Below, one piece after another: positions 8,954 through 16,901 of a stretch of 34,590 bases of DNA (its first letter is position 1; every line of letters starts with the position of its first letter). A program made the position numbers and the translations under genes. The stretch is from Caldilineaceae bacterium (GTDB lineage: Bacteria; Chloroflexota; Anaerolineae; Caldilineales; Caldilineaceae). Under the pieces are notes generated by a model. That model saw only the letters and a list, made by a program, of their open reading frames with translations, made no database searches and was not told the DNA's origin. The stretch spans positions 1 to 34,590 of the forward strand of contig JAHDWH010000029.1 of the NCBI GenBank assembly GCA_023384455.1. The letters run 5' to 3'.

Positions 8954-9637
8954 ATGAATCCCGAATCTTCTGTGCGGCGTGCCCAAATCTACGGTTTTCT
9001 CTCCGCCGCCTTTCTCTATCCCCAGGAAGCCTGGGCCGAGGACCTGCCCGCGCTGGGGGATGTGCTGGCCGAATGCGGCGTCTCCACAGAGCGACCGCTG
9101 CCCCTGGCCCTCAGCCTGCCCGACCTGCAGGAGCGCTACCGCCAGAGCTTTGGGGTGGCCGGTTCTCTCTGCTACGAGACCGAATATGGCCTGCCCCACG
9201 AGTTTCGCCAGAGCCAGGAACTGGCCGATCTCACCGGTTTCTACCGGGCCTTTGGTTTCGACCTGGGCGCGGATGTGCGGGAGCGCCCGGACCACATCGC
9301 CGTCGAACTGGAATTTATGCACATCCTGACCCTTAAAGAGACCTATGCGCTGATGGGCGGCAAAACCGAGGAAGCGGTCATCTGTCAGGAGGCCCAGGCC
9401 AGCTTTCTGGCCGACCACCTGGCCCATTGGCTGCCCCTCTTTGCCCAGAGCCTCCTGCGCAATGGGGGCGTGGATCCCTATCTGACCCTGGCGCGGATGA
9501 CCCAGGTTTTTGTCGAGGCAGAAGTCGCGGCTTTGCAGGTGGAGACAGACGTTCTGCCCCTGCACGCGGTCCAACATACACCCTTTGATCCTGACTTTAA
9601 CTGCGCGGATTGTGCCCTTGCCAACACAATGGCCTGA
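8954..9637 (+). CDS. TorD/NarJ/DmsD-family molybdoenzyme assembly chaperone
   Basis: Protein of 227 aa, all-helical by pattern, starting at ATG 8954 with AGGAG overlapping the beta stop codon. Characteristic pieces are RRAQIYGFLSAAFLYP, LQERYRQSFGV, YETEYG and RPDHIAVELEFMHIL. The last matches the conserved PDH-x-x-x-ELEFM signature of this chaperone family. It likely guards cofactor insertion and Tat export of the alpha subunit. It ends with a short Cys-containing tail (CADCALA). Confidence 0.9.
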   Translation: MNPESSVRRAQIYGFLSAAFLYPQEAWAEDLPALGDVLAECGVSTERPLPLALSLPDLQERYRQSFGVAGSLCYETEYGLPHEFRQSQELADLTGFYRAFGFDLGADVRERPDHIAVELEFMHILTLKETYALMGGKTEEAVICQEAQASFLADHLAHWLPLFAQSLLRNGGVDPYLTLARMTQVFVEAEVAALQVETDVLPLHAVQHTPFDPDFNCADCALANTMA

Positions 9638-9654
9638 TCGCGAAGGAGAGAGAG

Positions 9655-10704
9655 ATGCCCAGTCACACACGGTTGATTCTCTTTGCTGTACTGATTCTGG
9701 CTGCCGGTCTCACCTTCTGGCAGACGCCCCTGGTCAGCTCCCAGGGGCTGACCGTCACCGCCGCCTATGTGGAGGGCGCGCTGCCCGTGGATGACCCCGC
9801 TTCGCCCCTGTGGGAGGGCGGCGCGGCGGTGGAGATTCCCCTGAGCGCCCAGATTATTGTACGTCCGATTTCACCCGAAGCCCGGGTCAAGTCGATGACG
9901 GCCCGCTCCCTCTACAACGGGGATTCTCTGGCCTTTCTGTTGGAATGGGAGGACGCCAGCGACAACAGCCAGACCGTGCGGGTGCAGGATTTCCGGGACG
10001 GGGCGGCTATGCAGTTCCCCCTGCTGGAAGGCCAGCCCTTCTTCTGTATGGGCCAGGAAGGGGGCAATGTCAACATCTGGCATTGGAAGGCCGACTGGCA
10101 GGCGGATATGCTGGCTATGGGGGATATGGAGACGGCTTATCCCAATATGCACATTGACTACTATTTCGGTGCAGAGGAGAGCGACGATCCCCGGACAGCC
10201 GAATATACAGACGTGGCCTATGTCACAGCCCGGGCTGTGGACAATCTCTTCGCAGCGCCCCTGCGTACCTCGGCTGTGGAGGACCTGATCGCCGGCGGCT
10301 TTGGCGGGCTGACCTCCCAGGGGATGGGGGGGCAGAATGTCCAGGGCTACGGCGTCTGGCAGGATGGGCGCTGGCGGGTCATCTTCAGCCGGGCACTCTC
10401 CTCCGGTGAAGCCGAGGACGCCTCCTTTGCCCTGGATAAAGTCTACTCCGTGGCTTTTGCCGCCTGGGATGGGGCAAACAGCGAGCGCAACGGCACAAAG
10501 TCCACCTCCCAGTGGGTGACCCTGCAATTTGGCAAGGCAGAGATGGCAGCAAGCGCGGCAGAACAACCGGCCGCCGCGGCCAAAGCCAAGCCGCAACGAC
10601 TGATTCTGGGCCAGACACCGGGCTGGTGGATGATTGTGACTCTGGTGACACTGCTTGTCTTTGTGGTGATCGGTGCGCTGATCTTCTACCGTCTGCCGGA
10701 GTAA
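9655..10704 (+). CDS. Haem-b gamma subunit, ethylbenzene dehydrogenase-like
   Basis: Protein of 349 aa starting at ATG 9655 (AAGGAG at 9643-9648). It has an N-terminal signal segment (about 6-28), an EBDH-type haem-binding beta-sandwich domain (about 32-285), an Ala/Lys linker, and one C-terminal membrane anchor (about 321-343, WWMIVTLVTLLVFVVIGALI). The segment FFCMGQEGGNVNIWHWKADW is typical of DdhC/EbdC/ClrC-like subunits, and Met132 is the likely axial haem ligand. It would carry electrons between beta and membrane or periplasmic carriers. The added C-terminal anchor would tether the complex to the outside of the membrane, unlike the soluble EBDH gamma subunit. Confidence 0.87.
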   Translation: MPSHTRLILFAVLILAAGLTFWQTPLVSSQGLTVTAAYVEGALPVDDPASPLWEGGAAVEIPLSAQIIVRPISPEARVKSMTARSLYNGDSLAFLLEWEDASDNSQTVRVQDFRDGAAMQFPLLEGQPFFCMGQEGGNVNIWHWKADWQADMLAMGDMETAYPNMHIDYYFGAEESDDPRTAEYTDVAYVTARAVDNLFAAPLRTSAVEDLIAGGFGGLTSQGMGGQNVQGYGVWQDGRWRVIFSRALSSGEAEDASFALDKVYSVAFAAWDGANSERNGTKSTSQWVTLQFGKAEMAASAAEQPAAAAKAKPQRLILGQTPGWWMIVTLVTLLVFVVIGALIFYRLPE

Positions 10705-10711
10705 TGTACCT

Positions 10712-11686
10712 GTGAAAGCGCTGCGTGGGGATGGCGTGGGGAAAGAACTTCTGGCGGAGCTTGCGCCCTGGCTGGTGGCCGCCGCGTTGGTGGACTGGCT
10801 GCTCCTGCGCACCGTCAGCCGCACGGCCATCTTTATGCCCAAGACGCCCCTGCTGGCGGAACTCTTTCTCTGGCTGGGGCGGGCAGGCCAACTGGCCGCC
10901 AACGCGGCCACACTGTTGGCGCTTATCTGTCTGGCCTGGATTGTCTGGCGCGAAGCACAGCAGCGGCAGGGTTTGCCTCTGGCCGTTGTGCTGGCTGGTC
11001 TGCTGGCTACCAGTACACTCTTTATTGTTGTCCCGCCGGGCCGTTGGCTGGTGGTCGTCCAGCTACTGCTGATCGCCACACTCTTTCTGCTGCTTTTCCG
11101 GCTGGGGCAAAGGCAGAACCGCGGCGCTGGTTGGGTCTTTCTGCCTGGGGGCGGCGCGTTGCTGCTGGCCGGGCTGCACCAGGCGATGCCGGGTCTGGCT
11201 GGGTCTCTCTTCCAATGGGGCGAAGCACTGGTTGTGGTCAGCCCGCTGGCCTTCTGGTGGGTTTACGGACGTAGTGCCAGCCGATGGGTGCAGATAGGGG
11301 CGATCCTGCCCGGGCTGATCTTTGGGGCTGTCTATCTGGCCTCGCCCAGTATGACCGCCACGATTGTCGTCTGGTCCACCGGGTTGACGCTCTATCTGCC
11401 CTGGTGGGTCTATGCTCTGGGGCTGTGGGCGGCGGGGGTTGTGCTGTGGCAGACCCTGGCTGCCCAGGCGAACGGGGCTGGCCGGATGGTGGGCTATGGC
11501 CTGCTGCTTCTGGCCGCGGGGGGCTATGCGCCCCAATTGAGCGTCCATCAATTTCTGGGTGTAATCGCTCTCTATCTGCTGGTCGCGGTCAGCAGCCCAG
11601 GCTTCGCTCTCCCGGTCAGGGAAAACAGCGTTTCGCAGACAGCCACTTTCCATGCGCCGCCATCACGCGTCTCTCCTCCTGTGTGA
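10712..11686 (+). CDS. Polytopic membrane protein of the molybdoenzyme operon
   Basis: Protein of 324 aa from GTG 10712, 7 bases after the gamma stop codon, with GGAG at 10698-10701. About ten membrane segments cover nearly the whole length (for example LAPWLVAAALVDWLLL, LLATSTLFIVV, VVVQLLLIATLFLLLF). I do not recognise the family. His residues such as those in GLHQAMPGL and LSVHQFLGVIAL could be haem or quinone sites, but this is speculation. Position suggests a membrane partner of the alpha-beta-gamma complex. It is not a NarI-like five-helix cytochrome. Confidence 0.75.
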   Translation: MKALRGDGVGKELLAELAPWLVAAALVDWLLLRTVSRTAIFMPKTPLLAELFLWLGRAGQLAANAATLLALICLAWIVWREAQQRQGLPLAVVLAGLLATSTLFIVVPPGRWLVVVQLLLIATLFLLLFRLGQRQNRGAGWVFLPGGGALLLAGLHQAMPGLAGSLFQWGEALVVVSPLAFWWVYGRSASRWVQIGAILPGLIFGAVYLASPSMTATIVVWSTGLTLYLPWWVYALGLWAAGVVLWQTLAAQANGAGRMVGYGLLLLAAGGYAPQLSVHQFLGVIALYLLVAVSSPGFALPVRENSVSQTATFHAPPSRVSPPV

Positions 11687-11737
11687 TGGCGGTGCAGTCC
11701 TCGCTTTGCGTGTATACTCGACACGGGCATAAACCGA

Positions 11738-11779
11738 CATTTTGTCACCCTGTCACCCGGTCATTTTGTCACCTTGTCA
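11738..11779. repeat. Short direct repeat, 24-bp period
   Basis: CATTTTGTCACCCTGTCA (11738-11755) recurs with one change at 11762-11779. It lies in the 511-base gap between the membrane protein and signal peptidase I; no gene is seen in that gap. Confidence 0.7.
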
Positions 11780-11790
11780 AGTATAGTTGA

Positions 11791-11904
11791 CGGTTCTCAG
11801 TTTCTCCCCTACCGCTTCGCAACAGCGCCCACGACCAAAGAGTACTTCTTCTCCTTGTGCTTATCCTCTCAATAGAGATCACCCCTGAAAGAGACTGAGA
11901 ACCG
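11791..11904. repeat. 114-bp element with 15-bp inverted termini
   Basis: CGGTTCTCAGTTTCT (11791-11805) and AGAGACTGAGAACCG (11890-11904) are reverse complements with one mismatch. The interior has no ORF. The size and terminal repeats fit a miniature inverted-repeat element or remnant; no target-site duplication is obvious. Confidence 0.55.
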
Positions 11905-11924
11905 CTTCTTTTGTACAGTTGCGT

Positions 11925-12026
11925 GTAACTGTTCAGCCACCCCACCCTGCCCCTCCCCATTCCAGGGAAGGGAGTGGATCGACTCCTCCCCCACTGTGGG
12001 CGAGGTTGGGTGGGGTGATCTGTTAC
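11925..12026 (+). repeat. Foldback element family 1, copy A (complete)
   Basis: A 102-bp element bounded by GTAAC and GTTAC, with pyrimidine-rich left arm and purine-rich right arm, two inner hairpins and a central GATCGACTCCTCCCCC core. The reverse complement of copy B (16182-16280) matches it along nearly the full length. Copies C and D share the core and one side. Confidence 0.88.
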
Positions 12027-12073
12027 AATTCTGTGGGGGTGCGCCCATTTTTTGATCGATGATCAGCGGATTG

Positions 12074-12121
12074 CAAGACGCCGGGAGCAGAGGACCGCTT
12101 CAGGCGTCTTGACTTTTGGGC
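12074..12121. repeat. Hairpin upstream of signal peptidase I
   Basis: CAAGACGCC (12074-12082) pairs perfectly with GGCGTCTTG (12113-12121), with a 30-base loop. It could be a leader structure. A loose promoter (TTGACT at 12119, TATTTC at 12142) starts at its right edge. Confidence 0.45.
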
Positions 12122-12197
12122 GAAATGGTAGTATTTCTGTACTATGTAATCGCTGGATAGGGACGATTCCTCCCTGCCGTTGCCAAAGGTTATCTCC

Positions 12198-12857
12198 GTG
12201 ATCGAACAAATTCGAAGCTCCGAAGTCCATCCCTCTGCTGCGGAAACTGCTTTGCTTGACGAGGATGCAAGGGTGCCAATACCTGCCGCGCCCGCCCCGC
12301 CTGCGCTTCCGGCTTTGAATACCCCAGAGGAAAAGGCCCAGCCAGGCTTCTGGCTGGGAACACTGGTCAAGGAAGTGTTGCAGGTCGTTGTCCCCGCTGT
12401 TCTTCTGGCGCTTTCTATTCACATCTTCCTGGCCCAGGCGACGGTAGTCTATGGGCAGAGTATGCAGCCCAATTTGCAGCCCGCGGAGCGGCTGGTGATT
12501 GAGAAGGTATCCTACTATTTTGATCTCCCCCAGCGGGGAGATATTGTGGTGCTGGATATGCCCCAAATGTCCGAACTGCTGATCAAACGGGTGGTTGGTC
12601 TGCCGGGAGAGAGCGTTGAAATTCGGCGGGGGGTGGTTCTCATCGATGGGCAGGTGATAGAGCAGCCCTTTGTCCTGCTGCCCGGCGGCACAACCTATGG
12701 ACCCATTACCCTGGGGTCGGATTCCTATTTTATGATGGGGGACAATCGCAACAACAGCAACGACAGCCGCGCCTTTGGTCCTGTGTCGCGCAGCGCCATT
12801 GCGGGCAAAGCCTGGCTGCGCTACTGGCCGCTCAACCGTTTTACACTCTTCCATTGA
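12198..12857 (+). CDS. lepB: Signal peptidase I
   Basis: Type I leader peptidase of 219 aa from GTG 12198 (AAAGG eight bases upstream); TTG 12180 is an alternative. A 50-residue Pro/Ala-rich cytoplasmic leader precedes one membrane segment (about 58-82). The S26 catalytic pair is Ser88 in GQSMQPNL and Lys130 in LIKRVVGLPGE; the box GDNRNNSNDSR is at about 181-191. It removes signal peptides of exported proteins on the outer face of the membrane, which could include the gamma subunit encoded upstream. Confidence 0.95.
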   Translation: MIEQIRSSEVHPSAAETALLDEDARVPIPAAPAPPALPALNTPEEKAQPGFWLGTLVKEVLQVVVPAVLLALSIHIFLAQATVVYGQSMQPNLQPAERLVIEKVSYYFDLPQRGDIVVLDMPQMSELLIKRVVGLPGESVEIRRGVVLIDGQVIEQPFVLLPGGTTYGPITLGSDSYFMMGDNRNNSNDSRAFGPVSRSAIAGKAWLRYWPLNRFTLFH

Positions 12858-12941
12858 TATTCCCGTACCCAACTCCTGCCGAACCCACAACGCCCCCCTC
12901 CCTTCATCCCAGTCTATTGCCGTACCCGAAACATCTCATCT

Positions 12942-14714
12942 ATGACATCCAAACGGTGGAATTCGACCACAAAAATTATTGTTGCCTCCCTGCTGGCCCT
13001 ACTGGCTCTGGGGCTGCTGGTTACCTTTCGGGCAATGATCCGTCCGACAATCGTCGCTCTTCTATTGACATTTATCCTGCATCAGCCGGTCAATTGGGTG
13101 CAGGCCCGCACGGGCTGGAGCCGGGGAGCGTCGGTGGGCGGTGTCTATCTCTTTCTGATCCTCCTGCTTATTATCACGCCTGTCGCCTTTTTGCCCCGTC
13201 TGGTCGAGTCCTTGCAATCGCTCAGCACGGCCCTGGGTACACTGGTCAACGATCTGCAAACAGCCGCGCTGGGTCCCATTTTTCAGTTTGGCGGCTACCA
13301 AATCAGTCTGGACAGCCTCTTCCAGCAGGTAGGCACACTCATTCAGGATGTGTTATCGCCAGCCGCAGCCGGCGCGCTGGGTTTTGCCCTTAGCCTGACC
13401 ACTACGGTTCTGAGTACGATTTATGTGCTGGTGTTGGGTTTCTGGCTGCTCAAGGACATTGGCATCCTGCAACGCTCACTGCTGAACAGCGTGCCTGTGG
13501 ACTACCGGGAGGATGTGCGCCGGCTGGCTGTGGACCTCTCGAACATCTGGTATGCTTTTTTGCGGGGACAATTTGTGCTGGCATTGGTCGTTGGGGTGAT
13601 GACGTGGATCGCAATGGTCATTGTGGGCTTGCCCAACGCGGCCGGTTTTGCTCTGCTGGCTGCTCTTATGGAATTTCTGCCCACCGTCGGTCCGGGGATC
13701 AGCGGCGCGATTGGCACAATTTTCGCCCTCTTTCAGGGGTCCACCTGGCTGCCCGTCAACAGCTTTATTTTTGCCCTGATTGTGATGGGGTTGTATGTGG
13801 TCATCACCCAAATCGAGAGCGTCTATCTGATTCCCCGGCTGGTGGGGCGGCGGGTGAATCTGCACCCCGCGGTCACCTTTGCCGGCATCATCAGCGCCGC
13901 GCTGGTCTTCGGCTTTCTGGGTGTTCTGCTCATCACCCCGACGATTGCCAGCGTGCGTACACTCCTGGCCTATGTGATGCGTAAGCTGCGGGATCAGGAA
14001 CCCTTCGAGAGCAACTATACCCAAAGCGACGTACGTATTCCCGGTCTGATTGCCGGCCATCGCATTCAGGCGATAATCTTTGATCTGGACGGGGTACTGA
14101 CTGAATTGGATTTCAGTCTGGCGGATCGGATGGCCGACAGAATGAGCTGGACGGAACGGGTCTGGCCGGCCCCGGTGCGACGGACAGCCTTTCGCCGTCT
14201 GTTGCTGAAGCTGGAAGGGCCGGTAAATTGGTGGATTGGCATTCTTCTGTGGGTTCAACTCTACGATGATTTGGAGCGGATGACCGGTTTTCTCAACCGG
14301 GCCAGAGCCTTTCCCCAGGCCAACCAATTGGCCCTGCGCCCCGGCGTCGCCGATCTGTTGCGAAACCTGAGCCGTTCCTATCATATGGGCCTGCTGACCA
14401 GCCGCCCCCGGGCTGATGTGGACTGTTTTCTGGAGCGGGCCGGGCTTTCGCCCACACTCTTCAGCGCCATTACCGCCCAGGCCGATCCCCGTTCGGCTAC
14501 CTCTCCCAGCGAAGCGTTGGCCCTGGCAATGAAAGGTATGGGCGTAACCGCGGGCCAGGTGATAGTCGTGGGGGACAGTGAATGGAAGCTGCGCCCGGCC
14601 CAGGCCTTCGGCGCGGTGCGCTGTGGGGTATTGGGCGGGTTGGCTGTAGCGTCAGACTTCGCCGACGCAGACCTGGTGTTGGAGGATTTGGGGGAATTGG
14701 CCGACTGGCTTTAG
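12942..14714 (+). CDS. AI-2E-family (PerM-like) transporter fused to HAD hydrolase
   Basis: Fusion of 590 aa. Residues about 10-350 are an AI-2E/PerM permease with several membrane segments and the conserved LAALMEFLPTVGPGISG region. Residues about 373-590 are a HAD-superfamily phosphatase: motif I FDLDGVLTE with Asp381 and Asp383, motif II LLTSRPRADV, and a late acidic motif VVGDSEWKL. The reading frame is continuous with no linker stop. Separately, each domain is common; the join is unusual to my knowledge. Start at ATG 12942 fits the domain start but has no clear ribosome binding site. Its stop overlaps that of the convergent gene by three bases. Confidence 0.88.
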   Translation: MTSKRWNSTTKIIVASLLALLALGLLVTFRAMIRPTIVALLLTFILHQPVNWVQARTGWSRGASVGGVYLFLILLLIITPVAFLPRLVESLQSLSTALGTLVNDLQTAALGPIFQFGGYQISLDSLFQQVGTLIQDVLSPAAAGALGFALSLTTTVLSTIYVLVLGFWLLKDIGILQRSLLNSVPVDYREDVRRLAVDLSNIWYAFLRGQFVLALVVGVMTWIAMVIVGLPNAAGFALLAALMEFLPTVGPGISGAIGTIFALFQGSTWLPVNSFIFALIVMGLYVVITQIESVYLIPRLVGRRVNLHPAVTFAGIISAALVFGFLGVLLITPTIASVRTLLAYVMRKLRDQEPFESNYTQSDVRIPGLIAGHRIQAIIFDLDGVLTELDFSLADRMADRMSWTERVWPAPVRRTAFRRLLLKLEGPVNWWIGILLWVQLYDDLERMTGFLNRARAFPQANQLALRPGVADLLRNLSRSYHMGLLTSRPRADVDCFLERAGLSPTLFSAITAQADPRSATSPSEALALAMKGMGVTAGQVIVVGDSEWKLRPAQAFGAVRCGVLGGLAVASDFADADLVLEDLGELADWL

Positions 14715-16030
14715 GCTTCGTGGGCGGGCGAATCCCCCTCTGCTTTTCCTTCCACCTCTGCCAGCGCATCCATTTCCTGGGTCTCGTCATCTCCATCGGA
14801 CACAGGATCGCTCTCGTCGGAGTAGTTGTTGGCTGCATTCAGAAAGTCCCGGCTGCCCTCGTCCCGCCTATCTTCGTCTGCGGGCGCGCTCTCACTCTCT
14901 TGCAGAGGCCAGCGGGCAGTGACGGAGGCCAACACAGGCAGATCGTCCAGATTGCGGACTGAAGGGGTTGTAGGGGGTGCCAACGCGGGCAAGTCGGCCA
15001 TGCGGGGCAGTTGTTGCATTTTTTGGTATAGCTGGGCCAGGGCCGCGCCAGCCTTTTCCATAGGCAACCGGCTGCGTACAGGTGTGTCCGATGTCTCCCA
15101 CAGGTTGGCCAGGGCCGGGAAATCCCACACCGCGGCCAGCACACTCTCGCTGCGAAAATTCGACATCTCCACCAGCACGCCGCTGGAATTAGGGGTTAGT
15201 TCCTGGGGGGCCAGAATAGCCGACTTGCCCACGAAAGGCGCCCGCCCCCGGCGGCTGAAGTCGTTGTGACCCACCAGAAAACTGATGGCCCCGAAGAGTT
15301 GATTGTCCTGCATCCGGGCCAGCATCCCCGAACGCAGCTTCTCGTAGAGCACCCGTTCCGTGGCTGCGCCCTGGGCAATCAGCATTTCCGCGCCCTGATA
15401 GGCCAGCAAGCGGCCAATCTCCGGGTAGAGCACATCCCCGCCCAGCATCAGCCCAATGCGTCCCACATCGGTCTGGATCACATTCCACGCGCTGCCGGGC
15501 TGGGCCAGGTCCTCGTCCTCCGGGTGCAAAATCCCCTTGGCCTGATAGCCTAGCCGTTCGCCCCCCGGCCCATAGACCCCGGCGATATTGCGAATCACCC
15601 CGTCCTGGGGATCGGGCAGATAGGCGCTGGGCGCGACAATCGTCAGGTCAAATTCCTTGGCCAGCCCGCCATAGACCGCCTCGTAGACCGCCCAGACCTC
15701 GGCCCCCTTCACATCCAGCAGGCCGCCCAACAGTTGGCGAAAGTCTGCTTTCAGCGAGCGGGCCAATAGACCGGCCAGATTGCCGCTCATCTTCTGCCAG
15801 AGCGAAACCTGCCGCCGTCGGGCACCGTCTGCGCGCATGAGCAGGGAGGCGTGCAGCCCGGCCAGCAGGGGCGGCGTCGTCATCAGCCCGGCCAATTCTG
15901 GAAAGACGACCAGCCGGGCGCGCTTGGCGGCCGCGGAACGCAGGAAGCGGCGCAGATCGTCCTTATGCTCCTCCTGGCTGCTGGGCAGACGCATCTTCTG
16001 TTGGACACAGGCAACAATGAGAGTTTCCAC
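14711..16030 (-). CDS. Nitrilase-superfamily protein lacking the catalytic cysteine
   Basis: Protein of 439 aa from GTG 16030; a farther ATG at 16117 adds residues that look non-coding. Carbon-nitrogen hydrolase fold: Glu45 in VVFPELAG and Lys165 in YQAKGILHPEDED fit the Glu-Lys-Cys triad. The third motif, normally ICYD-like, reads RIGLMLGGDVLYPE, putting Gly197 where the nucleophile Cys belongs. A C-terminal low-complexity acidic tail of some 100 residues follows about residue 340. It is thus probably non-catalytic as an amidase, with a binding or regulatory role, unless another Cys substitutes. Confidence 0.8.
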   Translation of the reverse strand: METLIVACVQQKMRLPSSQEEHKDDLRRFLRSAAAKRARLVVFPELAGLMTTPPLLAGLHASLLMRADGARRRQVSLWQKMSGNLAGLLARSLKADFRQLLGGLLDVKGAEVWAVYEAVYGGLAKEFDLTIVAPSAYLPDPQDGVIRNIAGVYGPGGERLGYQAKGILHPEDEDLAQPGSAWNVIQTDVGRIGLMLGGDVLYPEIGRLLAYQGAEMLIAQGAATERVLYEKLRSGMLARMQDNQLFGAISFLVGHNDFSRRGRAPFVGKSAILAPQELTPNSSGVLVEMSNFRSESVLAAVWDFPALANLWETSDTPVRSRLPMEKAGAALAQLYQKMQQLPRMADLPALAPPTTPSVRNLDDLPVLASVTARWPLQESESAPADEDRRDEGSRDFLNAANNYSDESDPVSDGDDETQEMDALAEVEGKAEGDSPAHEA

Positions 16031-16181
16031 GCGTATCCACCGATGATGGGATGATGGGACAATCCAATTCTGTCCGCAGTCTACCACAGGGTCAGAGCTG
16101 TTCCAATTGCACCCCATCCCTTTTCTGCCCGCCCCGAGAAGGTGCTATACTGGAGGAGAGAGGTAGCAGCCCTCATTGACT

Positions 16182-16280
16182 GTAACTGTTCACCCCCACC
16201 CAACCTCCCCCTCTTTGGGGGAGGAGTCGATTCACTTCCCTCCCTGGAATGGGGAGGGGTAGGGTGGGATGGCTGAACAG
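16182..16280 (-). repeat. Foldback element family 1, copy B (complete, reverse orientation)
   Basis: A 99-bp element whose reverse complement closely matches copy A. It contains a perfect 8-bp hairpin (CCTCCCCC, 5-base loop) and a second hairpin (CCCTCC...GGAGGG) either side of the core. It lies in the 297-base divergent gap between the nitrilase-like gene and the vertex-protein genes, where any promoter for both must also lie. Confidence 0.88.
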
Positions 16281-16327
16281 ACACCATTGACTCTATCCAC
16301 CAGATCAGCGCTCCCTTTTCTCTCCCT

Positions 16328-16591
16328 ATGCAACTCGGACAGGTCATCGGTACACTGGTTGCCACACAAAAAGCACCCAATCTGGACGGGGTGAAGCTGC
16401 TCGTCGTCCAGCCGTTGGACCGTCACGGCGCGGCCAGCGGCCAGCCCCAGGTGGCCGCGGACGCTACAGGCCAGGCTGGCCCCGGCGAACGGGTGATGCT
16501 GATTGCCAGCCGGGAAGCCGCCCAGACCCTGGAACGTACCTTTGCGCCGGTGGACCTGGCGATTGTGGGCATTGTGGACGAGGTGGCCTGA
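16328..16591 (+). CDS. EutN/CcmL-family microcompartment vertex protein 1
   Basis: Protein of 87 aa. It has the short BMC-P (Pfam EutN_CcmL) pattern: opening QLGQVIGTLVATQKAPNLDG, the KLLVVQPLD strand, GERVMLIASREAA, and the ending DLAIVGIVDEV. Such proteins form pentamers that cap the vertices of microcompartment shells. It overlaps the next vertex gene by one base (TGATG). Confidence 0.9.
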   Translation: MQLGQVIGTLVATQKAPNLDGVKLLVVQPLDRHGAASGQPQVAADATGQAGPGERVMLIASREAAQTLERTFAPVDLAIVGIVDEVA

Positions 16592-16872
16592 TGTACATCG
16601 GCAAAGTCGTTTCGACAGTCGTTGCTACTGTCAAACACCCCACTTTTGACGGCCATAAATTGTTGCTGGTGGTGATGCAGGGATTGGACGGCCAGCCCAC
16701 AGCCAAATATGACATCTGCGTAGACAGCGTGCAGGCCGGCGTGGGCGACAGAGTGCTGGTGATGGACGAGGGCAGCGGGGCCAAGCAGATCCTCGGCCAG
16801 AAAGCGGAGCCGGGCCAGGGCGCGGTGCGGGCGGTGATTGTGGGCATTGTGGACGACGTACAAATCGCGTAG
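16591..16872 (+). CDS. EutN/CcmL-family microcompartment vertex protein 2
   Basis: Protein of 93 aa, paralogue of the preceding gene: MYIGKVVSTVVATVKHPTFD, KLLLVVMQGLD, DRVLVMDEGSGAKQIL, and AVIVGIVDDVQ at the end. It is another BMC-P pentamer. Tandem duplicates of this family are typical of microcompartment operons. Its TAG stop abuts a short palindrome that precedes the aldolase gene. Confidence 0.9.
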   Translation: MYIGKVVSTVVATVKHPTFDGHKLLLVVMQGLDGQPTAKYDICVDSVQAGVGDRVLVMDEGSGAKQILGQKAEPGQGAVRAVIVGIVDDVQIA

Positions 16873-16891
16873 GTCGGACTGTTAGTCCGAC
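16873..16891. repeat. Short palindrome family 2, copy 1
   Basis: GTCGGACT (16873-16880), loop GTT, AGTCCGAC (16884-16891): a perfect 8-bp hairpin beginning directly after the vertex-protein stop codon and ending just before the AGGAG of the aldolase gene. The same GTCGGACT arm recurs in the hairpin at 21213-21246. Confidence 0.75.
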
Positions 16892-16901
16892 AGGAGAAAC
16901 T

